Below, in pieces: positions 10,739 through 22,343 of a DNA stretch of 64,000 nt. The position numbers and the translations under genes are program-made. Within the stretch, counting starts at the first letter, position 1. Each line of letters begins with the position of its first letter. The stretch is from Schizophyllum amplum. Its lineage: Eukaryota; Basidiomycota; Agaricomycetes; Agaricales; Schizophyllaceae. The DNA lies in the NCBI GenBank assembly GCA_007026445.1, contig VDMD01000004.1, positions 124,001 through 188,000 on the forward strand, written 5' to 3'. The notes under the pieces are model-generated. The model was not told where the DNA came from and searched no databases. It worked only from the letters and a program-made list of their open reading frames with translations.

Positions 10739-11816
10739 CGTGTGCATATAATCGCGGCTCTCACGCACCGCCGGCCATGTAATGTGGGCGGCGTTCGTCG
10801 TGCAGTCCACGTGCGGTCGCGTAACACGACTACCCTGTTGTGCAGCTCGGCCAAAGCACCTTCTGCGCCCCATGCATCATCAGCACCCCCACGACCTGAC
10901 TTGACGAACACTCGCTTACGCCCTGCAGCGTCACTCGCTTGCGCTCCGCCTACACGCGCGGCGCACTCAGTCGCGCCACAACTACCGGCGGAACGAACCA
11001 GTGCGCACTAGGATCACAATTGTACGACTATTTTACATCGCTATCGTTATAACTATGGACGCTTCCCGAACTCCTTTCCCTGCCTGCTCTTCTCGCACTT
11101 CCGCTTATTCCCTTTGCATTGCCGTTGTGCGTGCTCGCAAAGTCGTCATCCAGCGCTGACTATGCACCGCTATATCCTCGGTTCTGCGCAACGCAGCAGG
11201 ACTGGTGGTGTTACGGCTCTCGGGGCAATGGCGTTACGCTCCGCGTGTGTATATAAAACGACCACACTCCCTCGTCGCTCGTTCTACAGTACCCTAATAG
11301 CTCTGAAAACCCCTATTTGACCTACGTGTTGTACTTGTAGATACGCTAGCAACGACTCGCTATTTGCTGGAATGAGTTGGGAATGAGGGCGAGATCTCCC
11401 GCGGCAGACTTGGCGTCAGAGGCGAGGTTCAGAGGGGTGCGTAATTATTGAGCACATTGAATCGTCTGGACTCGGCAAGGAGTCCAGTGGCCAAGAAGGC
11501 TGCACAGCACGTCGAACGACAGGAAGACATGGACATGCTCAACCGATGTTCCGGCAATTGCCGTCTGCTCAAAATCATAAATATCCCCACGAATTTGGTT
11601 CAGCCTGTTGACTGGCCCTTGTGCAGTCTATCACGCTCAACTAGATATCGCATATTAAATATTACAGTAGCCTCTATCATTATACATCTATTGCCCATTA
11701 GTGCTTCAAATAACCCGTCAGTAGTCTAACATCACACGACCGCGAACCCAATACCACCCACGAACGACTGCCCATTGGGAGACTAACACCATCCCCAAAG
11801 CTCCCCATATATGTAC
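10739..11816. other. Intergenic region, no supported gene
   Basis: About 1.1 kb between the ends of two converging genes. It contains only short unsupported frames. The GC-rich 10.74-11.0 kb part and the AT-rich 11.55-11.8 kb part probably belong to the two 3' flanks. No repeat, RNA gene or transposon end was recognised. Confidence 0.55.
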
Positions 11817-14034
11817 TCACTCTGTCCCCGGCCCGTGATATGTCATGGCTTCCCGGTCTACGCTCATCAAGCGCGCATACTCCAGTAACGACCTGGATAG
11901 GTTAAGCGTGACAGAACATCCATGGCGCGGAGAACGTCCGGACTCGACACTCACCGTATGAAGTATGCCTGCAGATCCTCTAGTCGCCAGTAGTCCTTGC
12001 TCCACTTGCGACCCTGCACAGCGATCTTTTCGCCAGCGGTCGTGCGCACCGACACCGTCCTCGTCGCCGCGGAAGAACACGAGCGCGTCGTATAAGTCGC
12101 TGTAGTCCATCTGGACTGGGACGTAGTGCAGCCACGGCTGGACGCGGTCGATGTACCTGTAGGCCCGTCAGTTTGAGCTACGGGGAAGAATCGATGAAGA
12201 CAGGACACGCACCATTCAGGGTATATAGTCGCCTTGAAGATGACCGAATTGGCCAGCATCAAGCGCTTGAAGCGTCCGCTCCACGCGTTGCCATCGACCT
12301 GCAGAGGCGTCAGAGGAGGAGCTTCGAGCGTATCCGGCAAACCACTCACGTCCAAAATGTACTTGTAGTTCGCCGCCTCGCTGACCGTCTGGAACTCCCT
12401 GAACTCGAAGTTCGCGTCGATCTGGTCGCAGACATCCGGCTCGCACTGATGCGCGCGGCCCGCAAACGCGACGTCCATCATATTGAGATTGAGGTCCGCC
12501 GACGAATGCATCCTCGGCTGCCCGACCGTTCGCCCTGCTCCCGCGACTCCAGAACCGGCAGCTCAGCAGTCATATTATTCATTAGCCCGACCATTTTCAG
12601 CCGATGGGACTTCTCCCAGTGGAAGATCGGTCGTGCAGCATGCCTGTCGTCGTCCCACGCCACAGCAGCCGCGTATCCGTCTTCTCCTCCCACTCGGGCT
12701 CGCCTGGGATGTCCTCGACCCAGTCGTACGGCGCGGGCATGCGGATGTCGTGGTGGAGCGTGGAGGAAGCGTATCCCCACTGCGCAATCATGGCGCGCTG
12801 GGGGTCGGGGCCGGCTTCGTGTGCGACGAACTGACCGTGCTCATGAAAAAGATGGATGTGCTGGCAGGGGGACATGCTCTTGTAATGGTCGTGGATGAAG
12901 GTCTTGCCCTCGCGTGGTGGGGGATCCTGGTTGAGGTCAATGAAGTAATGCCGCCCGGGGGACGATGGGTGGCATGCGGCAGACCATCCGAGGCCGTAGG
13001 TAATGCCTGGAAGTTCGTCGCGCTTGAAGTCTAAATGTTGGTTGAGCGAAGATGCTCAAAGCGGTGATTTCATCACGTACAGGTCTTGTGTCGTGCAGCG
13101 TCACGTAGCGTCTGTCGGTGGTTGTAGTCCGTGGAGCGCTGCGGCGAGTCGTGTGGGGACACCATTATAGTAAAGTTGTCCGGAAGGTAATCCTCCACTT
13201 GCTTCAGAAGCGTAAGGACAGGTATGGAGTTGGCGACCAGATGGTCATGGCCGTCCATGAACGATGTGGCCACAACATCGACGTGGCCGTCTTCATTCCG
13301 GCCTATTGAGTACCAATCGTCAGTGTGGGCGTCCTGCATCTCGCGTTGCAAGTCGATGAGGTCGGGTGGGTAGACGCCCCACAAGTGTTCGAAGTCCCAG
13401 TAGATCTGGTCGTACTCGTCGGGAAGTTTGACATTGTTCTTCGAGACAAAGTCCCACCTGCGAACAATTAGAACAGGGAGCAGACAAAGATGAACAGAAC
13501 GCACCAGATGTCAAACCCCTTGGGGGGATTGCGTTTGTACCGTCTGCGGTATTCCTTCACGGCCTGCTCTAGCGTGCGACTAGCCTTTGCCTGCTTTTTC
13601 ATCCACTGCTTCTCCGCGCGCGCCATGAGCTCATAGATGGGGTGCGCGCCTGACGGGTCGACCACCAGGAGCCCGTTCTGGTGATATTTGTGCTTGCCAG
13701 TCGCTGGGTTCGCCAGCCGCTGCTTCGTCTTTCGTCGCCCAGATGGCGAGGCCCCGCGCGTGAAGGCCGTAATTTTCTTGATAGCGGACACCGACGCGTG
13801 GCGCGCCTTCGCCTGAAGACCAGTCTTTTGCCCGTAATCGACATGCGAGCCCAGAGAAAACGAGAGGATGACGTAGAAGGCGGCGACAAGCAGGACGACG
13901 CGCAGGAGGCGCCGGGTCTTCGGCGCGGATAGGATGTACAGGACGGGCAGGCGCCTCAGCATGATGGAGGGGGGCAAGGTGCAGGCTCGGGGTGCAGGCA
14001 TGGCCGAGTTCAATTTTCGTAGAGTTTTTATCAT
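11817..14034 (-). CDS. Glycosyltransferase family 90 (CAP10-like), frame broken three times
   Basis: This is a type II membrane glycosyltransferase. The N-terminus has a short cytosolic basic segment, then LLRVVLLVAAFYVILSFSLG as signal anchor (near 13875). It is followed by a stem region and the catalytic domain. Visible CAP10/GT90 landmarks are WDFEHLWGVYPPDLIDLQRE, TDDWYSIGRNEDGHVDV, LLWRGTTTGMLHD, DVAFAGRAHQCEPDVC, YKYILDV with DGNAWSGRF, and YDALVFFRGD. The last exon reads LLEYARLMSVDREAMTY. In Cryptococcus, Cap10-type proteins build capsule and wall xylose-containing glycans; here a role in wall or glycolipid glycan synthesis is inferred. Introns at about 13459-13505, 13034-13090 and 11900-11955 have normal borders. 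The frame is lost near 12526, 12624 and 12040, each repaired by one extra base. The start at 14034 is chosen over internal ATGs at 14001 and 13962. Confidence 0.78.
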
Positions 14035-14685
14035 TGAGCGTTGGCTGCAATCTGCCTGCCAGTGCCAGTGCTAGCAGGCACATCATGCATCTGCCGGCGC
14101 GCCGAGGCCCTGTGGACAAGTAAAGGTGCCGTAAAGTACCTTACACAGCGACAGCGGCTCCTGAACGGAGACTAACGAGCAGCCTGCTACAGCCGAAGTG
14201 AACCATTGCGCGTAGCGACCAGTGTCTGAGTTCAGAGCCACAAGACTGCGAAGAAGGAGGAGATCGACAGCCTGGTGGGTAGATCAATTCTTTGTTGTTC
14301 GAAAGATAGTGTTGAACTTGAAGGGAACAACAATGGAAGTGACACTTAGATAGACGCGGATCAGCGTGACTTGGCAGTCTTGTGGCAGCCCTTAATCAAG
14401 ACTCTCCCATGGTCACGAAGACTAGATGTTGACAAGTTCAGTTTTCCTCATCCGCCGTCGGTCAACAGCATGGCACGCAGGATTCTATGGCCGGACATAG
14501 TGATGCTGCGAGTAAAGCTGCTACATGCAATATCCGGGTAGGACGTCGTCCGGGTACAGAAGTATCGTAATTCGTGTAGTAAGCACATTATAACGTGAGG
14601 TATGCGTAAGATATCGTAAGTACAACATGAATAAGTAGACAAAGAACGAGTAGACGCCTCATCAAGAGGCTTGCATAATTGAGGC
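14035..14685. other. Intergenic region
   Basis: About 650 bases between two minus-strand genes: the promoter of the GT90 gene and the 3' flank of the next. The stretch 14280-14460 is AT-rich. No motif, RNA or repeat was recognised. Confidence 0.5.
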
Positions 14686-16234
14686 CTACAGGTCGGCCTT
14701 CGGCGACCATGGCGTCGTGGCATACACAACCCCCAAGAACGCCCATACCTCCAACCCCCGATCCTCCGTGATTGCCCATCCCCGCTTCTCGAGGAAGCCA
14801 AAGCAGTCGTAACGGACAATAGAACCGTAGATCTTGAGAAACATCTCTGCCTCTGCAATCTGGTCGGGCCCGATGACATGGCCCTCGAAGACTTCAAGAA
14901 TATCGCTCGCGTCGAGACTAGGCTGGCTAGCGAACCACAAAAAGATTTCATGCGGTGAGAGGGTGAGGTCGTCCGCCTCCTCTTCGGGGGAGTACGCCGG
15001 CGTACCCCTGCCGCTGAAATACGCCTTCTCGAGATCCTTGATGTTCTGAAGTTTTATATTAGTGCGCAAATTATGTGGGTTCGGGACGAGCGTACCATCT
15101 TGCGCAGCTTTCTGTCTGCCTCTGCACGCAAATCCAGCATCTTGAGCGTGAGACGGACGTTCTTGAACCTTTGCAGAGGGAAGTCCACTGGGTTGGTCAT
15201 CATGTTCAGGGCGAGCCTGCGCAAGTCTGTTCCTGCGTTCTTCCACACTCGCGGGCGGGGTGGTGATTGAATCACTCGCTGGGGGTGCACGTAGGTTCGC
15301 ATCGCAATCTGCGGAGAGAATATAAACATGTGAGACAGATCCTCCTTCGGACAAAGAACGGACATCGTACCTCGAACGGCCTCGGTAGATTCGGTCTCTG
15401 CCTGCAGATTTTCGCACGCCGCCGTTGCAGTATCAGCGCGGGTCGCGGATCCCGCGGCTGGGGACGAGAGTCCTGCAACTGAGCAGGCGAGTCCTGTGAC
15501 TGATGAGGCGAATCCTGCGTCTGAGGCGGTGAGTCCGGCGTCTGAGGAGGAGCTTCGAGAGTCTGCGAAAACATCGTGTCAGCCACAGATGAGCCGTAAA
15601 ACAGGACCGCACGCACGCGCTGGGAAGGCCGGGGAGGAGTCGGTGGGCGCGCCCGCCTCTTCTTCGACTTGGCGCTGTGCGACTTCACCGACTCGGCGCT
15701 GCGCGTCACGATCCCGAGTAGTGCACTCACAAGCTTGTGCCTTGGCTTCTCCGACGGAACCTCCCGCTCCTTCGTCCCAAAGACTTCTGGTTTAGACTGC
15801 GCGGCGACATCCAGCCCAAGAATGCTAGCCAGATTGGTACGGTCGGTCCCAAAGGTCCGTGCTGCCACCTGGGCAGCGGTCTGAGCATTCTGCGTTTGAA
15901 CACCTGTCGAGCGGCCCATGCCCGCAATGGTCGTCATGTCGCGCCCGTCCAATAAGGCCTCGAGCTCCTCATCGTCGCCCACAGTCGACACCTGCACGGA
16001 TACTTCGTCCGCAAGTGCCGCAGTGGTGTCGCGGCGTCGAGCGTCTAGCCCACGCCAACTGAGCACCCTCCCCAGCCCCAATCCCCTATGCTGAGCCACC
16101 GGCGCGGGTGCACCGTCCGTGACGGTGGTGCTTGTGCCCAAAGGGGACGCCCGGCGCAGGACCGGACGTGCCACACAGGTCGGCGCCACGTCGTAGAACT
16201 TGCGGTTGTAGTACACGTCTCCGCAAAGCGCCAT
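14686..16234 (-). CDS. Uncharacterised fungal protein with in-frame minisatellite
   Basis: Three exons join with good borders: 16234 to about 15368, about 15306-15100 and about 15055-14686. The first exon encodes a disordered, Ser/Arg/Pro-rich region with MALCGDVYYNRKFYDVAPTC at the start and a degenerate heptad repeat of the type PPQTPDS/PPQTQDS/PHQSQDS near 15450-15550. The second and third exons encode a more conserved-looking part: IAMRTYVHPQRVIQSP, PLQRFKNVRLTLKMLDLRAE, LSPHEIFLWFASQPS, and a globular C-terminus YGSIVRYDCFGFLEKRGWAI ending TPWSPKADL. I do not recognise the family. About 480 residues; no signal peptide or membrane helix. The change from disordered to ordered sequence at the first splice junction suggests a folded C-terminal domain of about 190 residues. 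Confidence 0.6.
15447..15551. repeat. 21-bp coding minisatellite, about five degenerate units
   Basis: Four clear units start at 15468, 15489, 15510 and 15531, each of the form GARTCCTGNNNCTGANNNGGN, with a fifth more diverged unit before them. The period is a multiple of three, so the repeat stays in frame within the minus-strand gene and encodes seven-residue repeats rich in Pro, Gln, Asp and Ser. Confidence 0.8.
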
Positions 16235-16826
16235 TATTGCTGGTATAAAGGCAGAGCTAGCCTAGGGAGAGCAGAGGGACGGGGGTGGCTCAAAAAGAGG
16301 GAGAGCGGAAGAGGAGGACGACGGATACGAGCGAGCGCAGACGAGCGGACAAGGAGAAGGCGAGGACCGTTGTCTGCCACCCGATCCTTATATAGCCGCA
16401 GCGCACATGGATATGCCCGCAGCACAAACAATAGGATTGCCCACCCAAGCCTCGTGTTAGTGCTCTCGCAAGCTGAGTCAGTGACCCAAGGGTCCCAAAG
16501 CATGTGGAGCCACAAAGAGCGGGGTCCGAGCTCTGGTCATAACGCGCAGCGAAGCAGTGTTCGTGGCGCTTTACAACATTCATTGTTGTTATCTGTTATC
16601 TTCGGTCGAGATATGTCATGTCATGATATCTCAGTGCGAGCGAGAGATGGAGCACGTTGTGAGAGGAACATGAAGGGCAGAAACAAGTTGAGAACCACTG
16701 CAGCTGCGAATGTGTGAAGTGATCGACGCGGTCCGATCTGCCGGACAAAGCTTCCCCTTCGACTCTCTCAAGCATTTCTCAAGCAACTCTTTATCCCGAC
16801 TTGAGAATTCAGAAAACAAATACACT

Positions 16827-17677
16827 ATGGCTAGTGTCATCCCTATTGTAAGCTTACAACCACTCACATATCTTCAGCCCAAAGCAACGAGAAAAAGAGC
16901 CGGCGCTCACGACCCCTCAGCCAAGTTCTCCCTCGCGCAACGTCCATTCGCCGTGCAAGACAATGCCGTCGAGCACGCCGAGATCGGGGCTACCCCCGAT
17001 GCTTCAGTAAGTAACTCAGTCGATCACCATAAGTTACTCATCTAACCGCGTCATGTAGGCAGAGGAGATCCTCGCATCTATGAACGAACCCGCACCGACC
17101 AACCTCGTCAAGAAGAAGGAAAGACTGCAAGCAAAGAAGGAGGCGTTTTTGCAGAGTGCGTACCCTTCACCATCCGATACATACACACCCTCAGCTCACC
17201 TCCGTCGCAGGCCTTGAATCCACACACTCCCCTTACTCCAAATCTCATGAGCGACGTCTCAAGCGAAAAGCAAGAGAGCAGCTCGCAACCGGCATGGATG
17301 AGATGCAGGCAGCCGTCGACGCGCTCGAAGAGGCCAACCCGGAGCCTCAGACTATAGCAGAACAGGCAGAGGACCCATCTGAAGAGCCGGCGAAGAAGAA
17401 GCGCAAGCCAAAAGCAGGGATCATCGGGGAGGGGCGATCAGAACCTCTGAGCAAAGCTCAGCGAAAGCGCGCATTGTACGTCTCCCATCCGTGTCACAAT
17501 TGTCTATTGCCTACGGGCAGCGGGGGTGCTGACGCAGAGCGCAGGAAAGCCGAGAAGATGAGGCATCCTCTGATCCTGTCAAATCCGAGTTTCGCAGCGA
17601 ATCCGTTCAAGACGATCAGGACACACGCTGAGAATACACTCGAAAAGCATCAAGCACCGACACCAGCAACATCTTGA
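16827..17677 (+). CDS. Ribosome biogenesis protein Slx9/FAM207A family
   Basis: The protein is small, lysine-rich and nuclear. Landmarks are RKRAGAHDPSAKFSLAQRPF, then NLVKKKERLQAKKEAFLQ, the Slx9 signature segment. HSPYSKSHERRLKRKAREQL follows, then PLSKAQRKRAL and the conserved C-terminal NPSFAANPFKTIRTHAENTL. In yeast, Slx9 is a 90S pre-ribosome factor helping ITS1 processing and 40S export (family knowledge). Introns at about 17009-17058, 17156-17210 and 17475-17537 keep the frame. Residues 8-17 could alternatively be a very short intron (GTAAGC to CTTCAG, 30 nt), but that is below the usual minimum, so I read through. About 230 residues, ending at the stop at 17677. Confidence 0.78.
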
Positions 17678-18068
17678 TGCTTGTTCCTGTACCGTTTTAT
17701 GTTCAGTCAATGCTCAGTCTTGTCCGTCGCGAATACCAGATTACCCCGTAACGGAATCATCGCAGTGAACAAGGCTCATCATCTCGCTGTCTCTCACAAT
17801 CAACACATAACGCAGGACGTGGATCACGAGTGTGTTGTCTCATTAGAGAAGCATATACAAGTAAGAAAAAATGAACACAGAAAACCAAGTACCGGGAGGC
17901 ATAAGTATCGTGAGGGTATACATTATCCACATCAAATTCAAAGGTCGTGCGCATATCGTTAGTTGCGACTATTGTTCCGTTCCTTCCGTATCTTTTGTTG
18001 GTTGGTATCGCGTCTGCACCATCGTATATCGTCTACTCACCTTGTAACCGCTAGTCGCCTTATGGTTT

Positions 18069-20501
18069 CTAGTCGTCGTCCCCTGTCCCGCTCATCCCCG
18101 CGGACCAGACAGTCGAGCCGCTCCCCGCGCTCCGCCGCCCCCGCCTGCTCCCAGGGCTCCTCCGCTGGATCTCCGTAAACCCGCTCCCGCCACCCTTTGC
18201 CAGCTCCGCACTCAGCGTACGCTCGTGCGCATCCAGCGCCGCCAGCGAGTTCTGCGCCTCCACGTGCTCCAGGGCCTCCTGCGTGAGCCCGCCCGCCGCG
18301 CCGCCATCGTCAATGCCTAGGCCCATCGCCGCGCCGGAGAACTTGCTGTGGGTCGCCCCGGGCGACGACTGTGCGGACAAGGAGTCTAGGTTCGGCGAGC
18401 GCGCGCCGAAGAGGGACCAGCGGCGGCCCATGGCGGTGGGCGTCGAGGAGGACGTGGAGTGCGAACGCTGCATGGGGGGCATCTGGGTGACGACGGGCGA
18501 GGGCGCGGGCTCGTAGCCCATGAGCTTCATAGTGGCGTTCAAACGCTCGCGCTCCCGGCGGTCCTCTTCGTCCTCCTCTGTGTCCAGCTTGCGGGCGTTG
18601 CTGACGGCACCCGGCTTCAGCGTCAATGGACGGAGATTGGGAGGCTGCTGTTGAGCATTCTTGTCGCCGAACGGATTGAGCGCGCGCCAGTCAAACGACA
18701 TGGAGCGCCGGCTGGCCCTGGCGGAGGGTGACGGCGCCATGGGACTGTCCAGCTTGGGACTGAGGAATGTGTTCGCCTTCTCCGGCATAGGGGCGGTCGT
18801 GGACCGACCAACGTAGGCGGACTGGGGTCGCGGCTTCGACTGCGCGGATTCAAAGGTCGTAGGAGCGGGTGTCTTCGGTGTTTGTGGCTGCTTGTCGTAG
18901 TCGACAGCGAGAACGTGCTCGAAGCCCTCTTGCGCGAGGATACGGTCGACAATCTTGGACGCGTACAGCGAGAGTGCCTTGTTTGCGTCCTTCAGCGACT
19001 TGACCTCGTTGCGGAGAGTGTCAATGTCATTCATCGACCCGCTGGGCTCCAGAGTCCCAGCAGTCTGCGTGCGCGTGTCCGAGCCCTTCTTCGACCGCTT
19101 CTTGTTGCCGTTGAGCACAGACTGGTCGTTGTCGATGTTGACGGTGCCGTCCAAGAAGTCCTTGTTTTCGGCACGGCCGAGTTCCGCGGCGAGATCGAGG
19201 CCGGGGCCAGTGATAGGCAAGTCGGCCAGCGACTCCCCGCGAGGGGCGGGGGACTGCGACGTGGATGCACCGCGTCTGCGGCCCTTGCGTTGACCACTTC
19301 GCGACGCCGGCGATTCGGACCGGTTGGCAGCGAGGCTGCGCTCGAGCTGCTGGTCGAGCGTCTCGGGTACATGGTCCTCTTCTTCCACCTTTTCGAGCGT
19401 GCTACGTCCCGCACTACGCAGGCTGCCCCTATCACCGCCGCTGCTTCGTTCGTCCTCCTCATCTTCGGAGTCGGAGTTGGATGCGACGCCCATTGACTTC
19501 ATCACATCGAATTGTCCGTTGAGGGTCCTCTCGCGCAGCAGGATCATGTAGCTCTCGTTCTCCTCCTGAAGCTCGTTATTGACGCGCTTGAGGTCGTTGA
19601 GCTGAGTTTGGAGTAGGACGGTTGTGCTTTGCATGGACGAGTACGAGGTGGAGAGGGTGGAGAGTTCCAGGCGAAGCGATGTCATTTCAGCTGGCTCAGT
19701 CTCGTCGTCTAGCTCCTGCTTCGGCGTCGGGGGGCGGACGGAGACCTTGGACACGGTGTCCGACTCCTCGTCGATGTCTGTCTCTGGCTCGGCAGACGCA
19801 GCCGGCTCGCGATCCGCCACCTTCTTAGCTTGGCTGAGGGTTTGTATGCGCGATTTGAGATGTTGTTCATTATCGTAGAATGCCTGGCGTTCGGCCTCGA
19901 ACGTTTGGGTCTGACAGAGATAAGTATGAATCGAGTCGTCGCGCATAATCACTTACTTGTTCGTTATATCTTCGCTGGAGGTCTCGCTTTTCCTTTTCTA
20001 GCTCTCGCACCTGCGAGCGGAGCTTATCTGCCACCTCTATACGCTGAGCGAGTTCCCTTTCGGACCTCTCTTGATCAGCGTACAGCTCGTTCATGCGTGT
20101 CTCGGCCGCATGCAGCATCGACGTGAGCTTGTCATTGTCAGCAGCGAGGGTAGAGATAGTCTGCTCCTTGTCCTGGACTTGGACCAATAGCTGAGGTTTA
20201 TTGTGAGGACGGAACATCGGCATGTGGAACGAACGCAACGCACATGTTCCTTTTTCTCGACCTCCTGCTTCAGCGACACAGCGAGTGACTCCTTAGTCTC
20301 TTGTCCCACAGGCGGTGGTGTGGATGCCTTGATAGACGCTCTACGCGCGGCGGCCCCGCCCAGAGCCGAGTTGACACGGGGAGAGACTGCTGAGCGCGCC
20401 GTTGCACCCCTCGCTATGGACGCGCTCTGTGTCGGGGAGCTCGTTGTGTTTCTGCGCGACCCGGGCGGTGTCGGTCGCGGTACTGGCGCGGACATGGCCA
20501 T
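18069..20501 (-). CDS. Large coiled-coil protein, uncharacterised
   Basis: Three exons are seen: 20501 to about 20245, about 20192-19955, and about 19911-18069. The N-terminus (MAMSAPVPRPTPPGSRR) is disordered. It is followed by a long coiled coil: LKQEVEKKEH, VQDKEQTISTLAADNDKL, RVADKL-type heptads and KRVNNELQEENESYMILLRE. The second half is acidic and Ser-rich, with a second coiled coil at NDIDTLRNEVKSLKDANKAL and a conserved short block, SRRSMSFDWRALNPFGDK. The extreme C-terminus is Gly/Arg/Ser-rich. The layout resembles fungal proteins labelled M-protein-like or cytoskeletal coiled-coil; no enzymatic motif is present. It is about 780 residues long and the 1.84 kb last exon is open without interruption. 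A second possible start is the ATG at 20495. Function unassigned. Confidence 0.7.
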
Positions 20502-22343
20502 TTCGTGTGTATGTGGTGTGCGTTTCGTGGTCGGGAGATCTCCTGGTCGTCCGTTGTCCTGCCGTAGGTCGCCCGCTTCTTCCCTGTCTCCTGAGGATGA
20601 CAACCACCGTGCTTCGTGACTTCAAACTTTGCAAGAATAGAAAACAGAGAAGAAGGAGAAGGACAAGAGCGTTGACGGACGTCGGACACGTCGCTGGCGA
20701 AACGGAAGCGGCGATCCACGCTTGTCAGTCCAATGTGATGGCGCTGCGGCACGACGACGGGCGCGTCCACGTGCACACTCGGCACTCCCCGGTTCCTCAA
20801 AGTTCACTTCTGACCTCAGGTCAGCCCTGTCAGCCTCCTGCTTTATACTACCATCTACCATCACGCTATCCACGGTCTCTCATTGAGATCTCACGTTGAA
20901 CGTTGCACTTCAGTTCAGAGGCGTCGTTTCTGTTTGCTGCTGTTTAGGCAGCTGGCTCAGAAAACCCTACATGGACCTGATTGTACATTCATAGTAGCTA
21001 ATGTATTCAATGCTAAAAAACCATAAGCTAAGAGACCCGTGTGTCCGAGGAAGAGAAGTAACCCGCCAAACAACGCATCCCATAACCTGTCAGGCCATGT
21101 AGTGGTGGCGGGCATCCGAAGCTCCGAGGCGCGCACTGATGGGACCGGTTACTTGAGAGTAACCGGGAAAAAAGCGCGACTGCCTGTAGGAATATGTTGC
21201 AGCCATTCACTGGCTAACTTATCCAGGGAAACATGTATGATCGGGTAGAAGAACATGTGCGTGAAGTTGCAGAATATAAAACGGCCATGTTCGCGAGATA
21301 CATCGTAGGCGGCTCATCAGTGGCTGATCGGTGTGCATCAGTTGCACATCGCTTTTCTTGCACGCCGTCTCCATCCTCCTTGCTGGGATATCTCTGGATT
21401 CAAAGACCACCAATAGTTGAATACGCATCAGAACGACCTTTCTCTCAATTTTTAGTGCAATGTGCTGTTAATAAGCTGGTGCTAACACGGGCTTGCTTTC
21501 CGCGACCTTTGAGCCCGAAACCCTCTAATCGGGACTTCAAAGGGGTGCAAAACTCCCTGTACTATACCGTAGTATATGCTCAACTGGTTACTGGTAAGCC
21601 CCTCGCTGTTGCTCTCCGAAGGGACTTTCAGGACACTAGCAAGATCAGCCAGCATCATAGTATTTCTTGGCCTGCATCACCGAGCCTATATAGATCTAGA
21701 TGTCTCAAAAGTAGCTTATGGTTGATTATATACAACTTCGTCCACTAGAACAGCCATCCAGCAGCATGTACATGGTTGTAAGCGCTGACAGGACATGGGC
21801 CGTCGACGCGCTGCGTCATGTGACTAGCGAAATTCCCTTTTTGGGAGCACGTCCGCGGCGGGTCTTGCAACTTCGTCTGTTTTCCGCACAGCGCCCTGCA
21901 TGCTCCGAGATTTCAAAGGCAGCATTTTACACACATCGTCCACCTAGCCAGGCATTCACGAAAAATCAGGATTTTTTCAACGAGAGCTATGGCCAATATA
22001 TCTTGCCAAATATCTGGTTTGTTTGTTTTTCTCTCCAAAAAATGCTCTCACACGAGAGGATGGTGTACTACATTGCATTCCGCGACATCCGAAGTATCCA
22101 GCTGAAGTTGTAAATATCTAGACGAATTTCGCAACGATTAGGCCGTCGGAGGAGCGGTCCGCAAATGCCGAGGTTTCGCCTCGGACCCTTCGGGTGCCCG
22201 CCACCACTGGCATGATGTAGATTTGTACTAGGAGGCTCTCATAGAGAGCGGATTATCTATCGCAAAAGACATAATAAAGCCCGGACGTGATTCGATAGCA
22301 GCTACAGGACCCGCTTCAGGATGCGGACGGCGCCGCGCTCCTG
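20502..22343. other. Gene-poor gap with two hairpins
   Basis: About 1.8 kb with lower GC than its surroundings in 20.95-22.12 kb. Two perfect short inverted repeats are present, at 21145-21166 and 22168-22184. Overlapping open frames of 171 codons (21233-21748) and 131 codons (21718-22113) show no family-like sequence. It may be a decayed element or long flanks of the two genes, which are both on the minus strand. Confidence 0.45.
21145..21166. repeat. Perfect 9-bp inverted repeat, 4-base loop
   Basis: CCGGTTACT and AGTAACCGG flank TGAG. The stem is perfect. No function assigned. Confidence 0.7.

Noticed and set aside
16845..16874. 30-nt intron in the SLX9 gene
   Set aside because: Too short for normal splicing, and the frame reads through without it.
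21233..22113. Two open frames of 171 and 131 codons
   Set aside because: No recognisable motifs or composition typical of the neighbouring genes; no supported splice structure.
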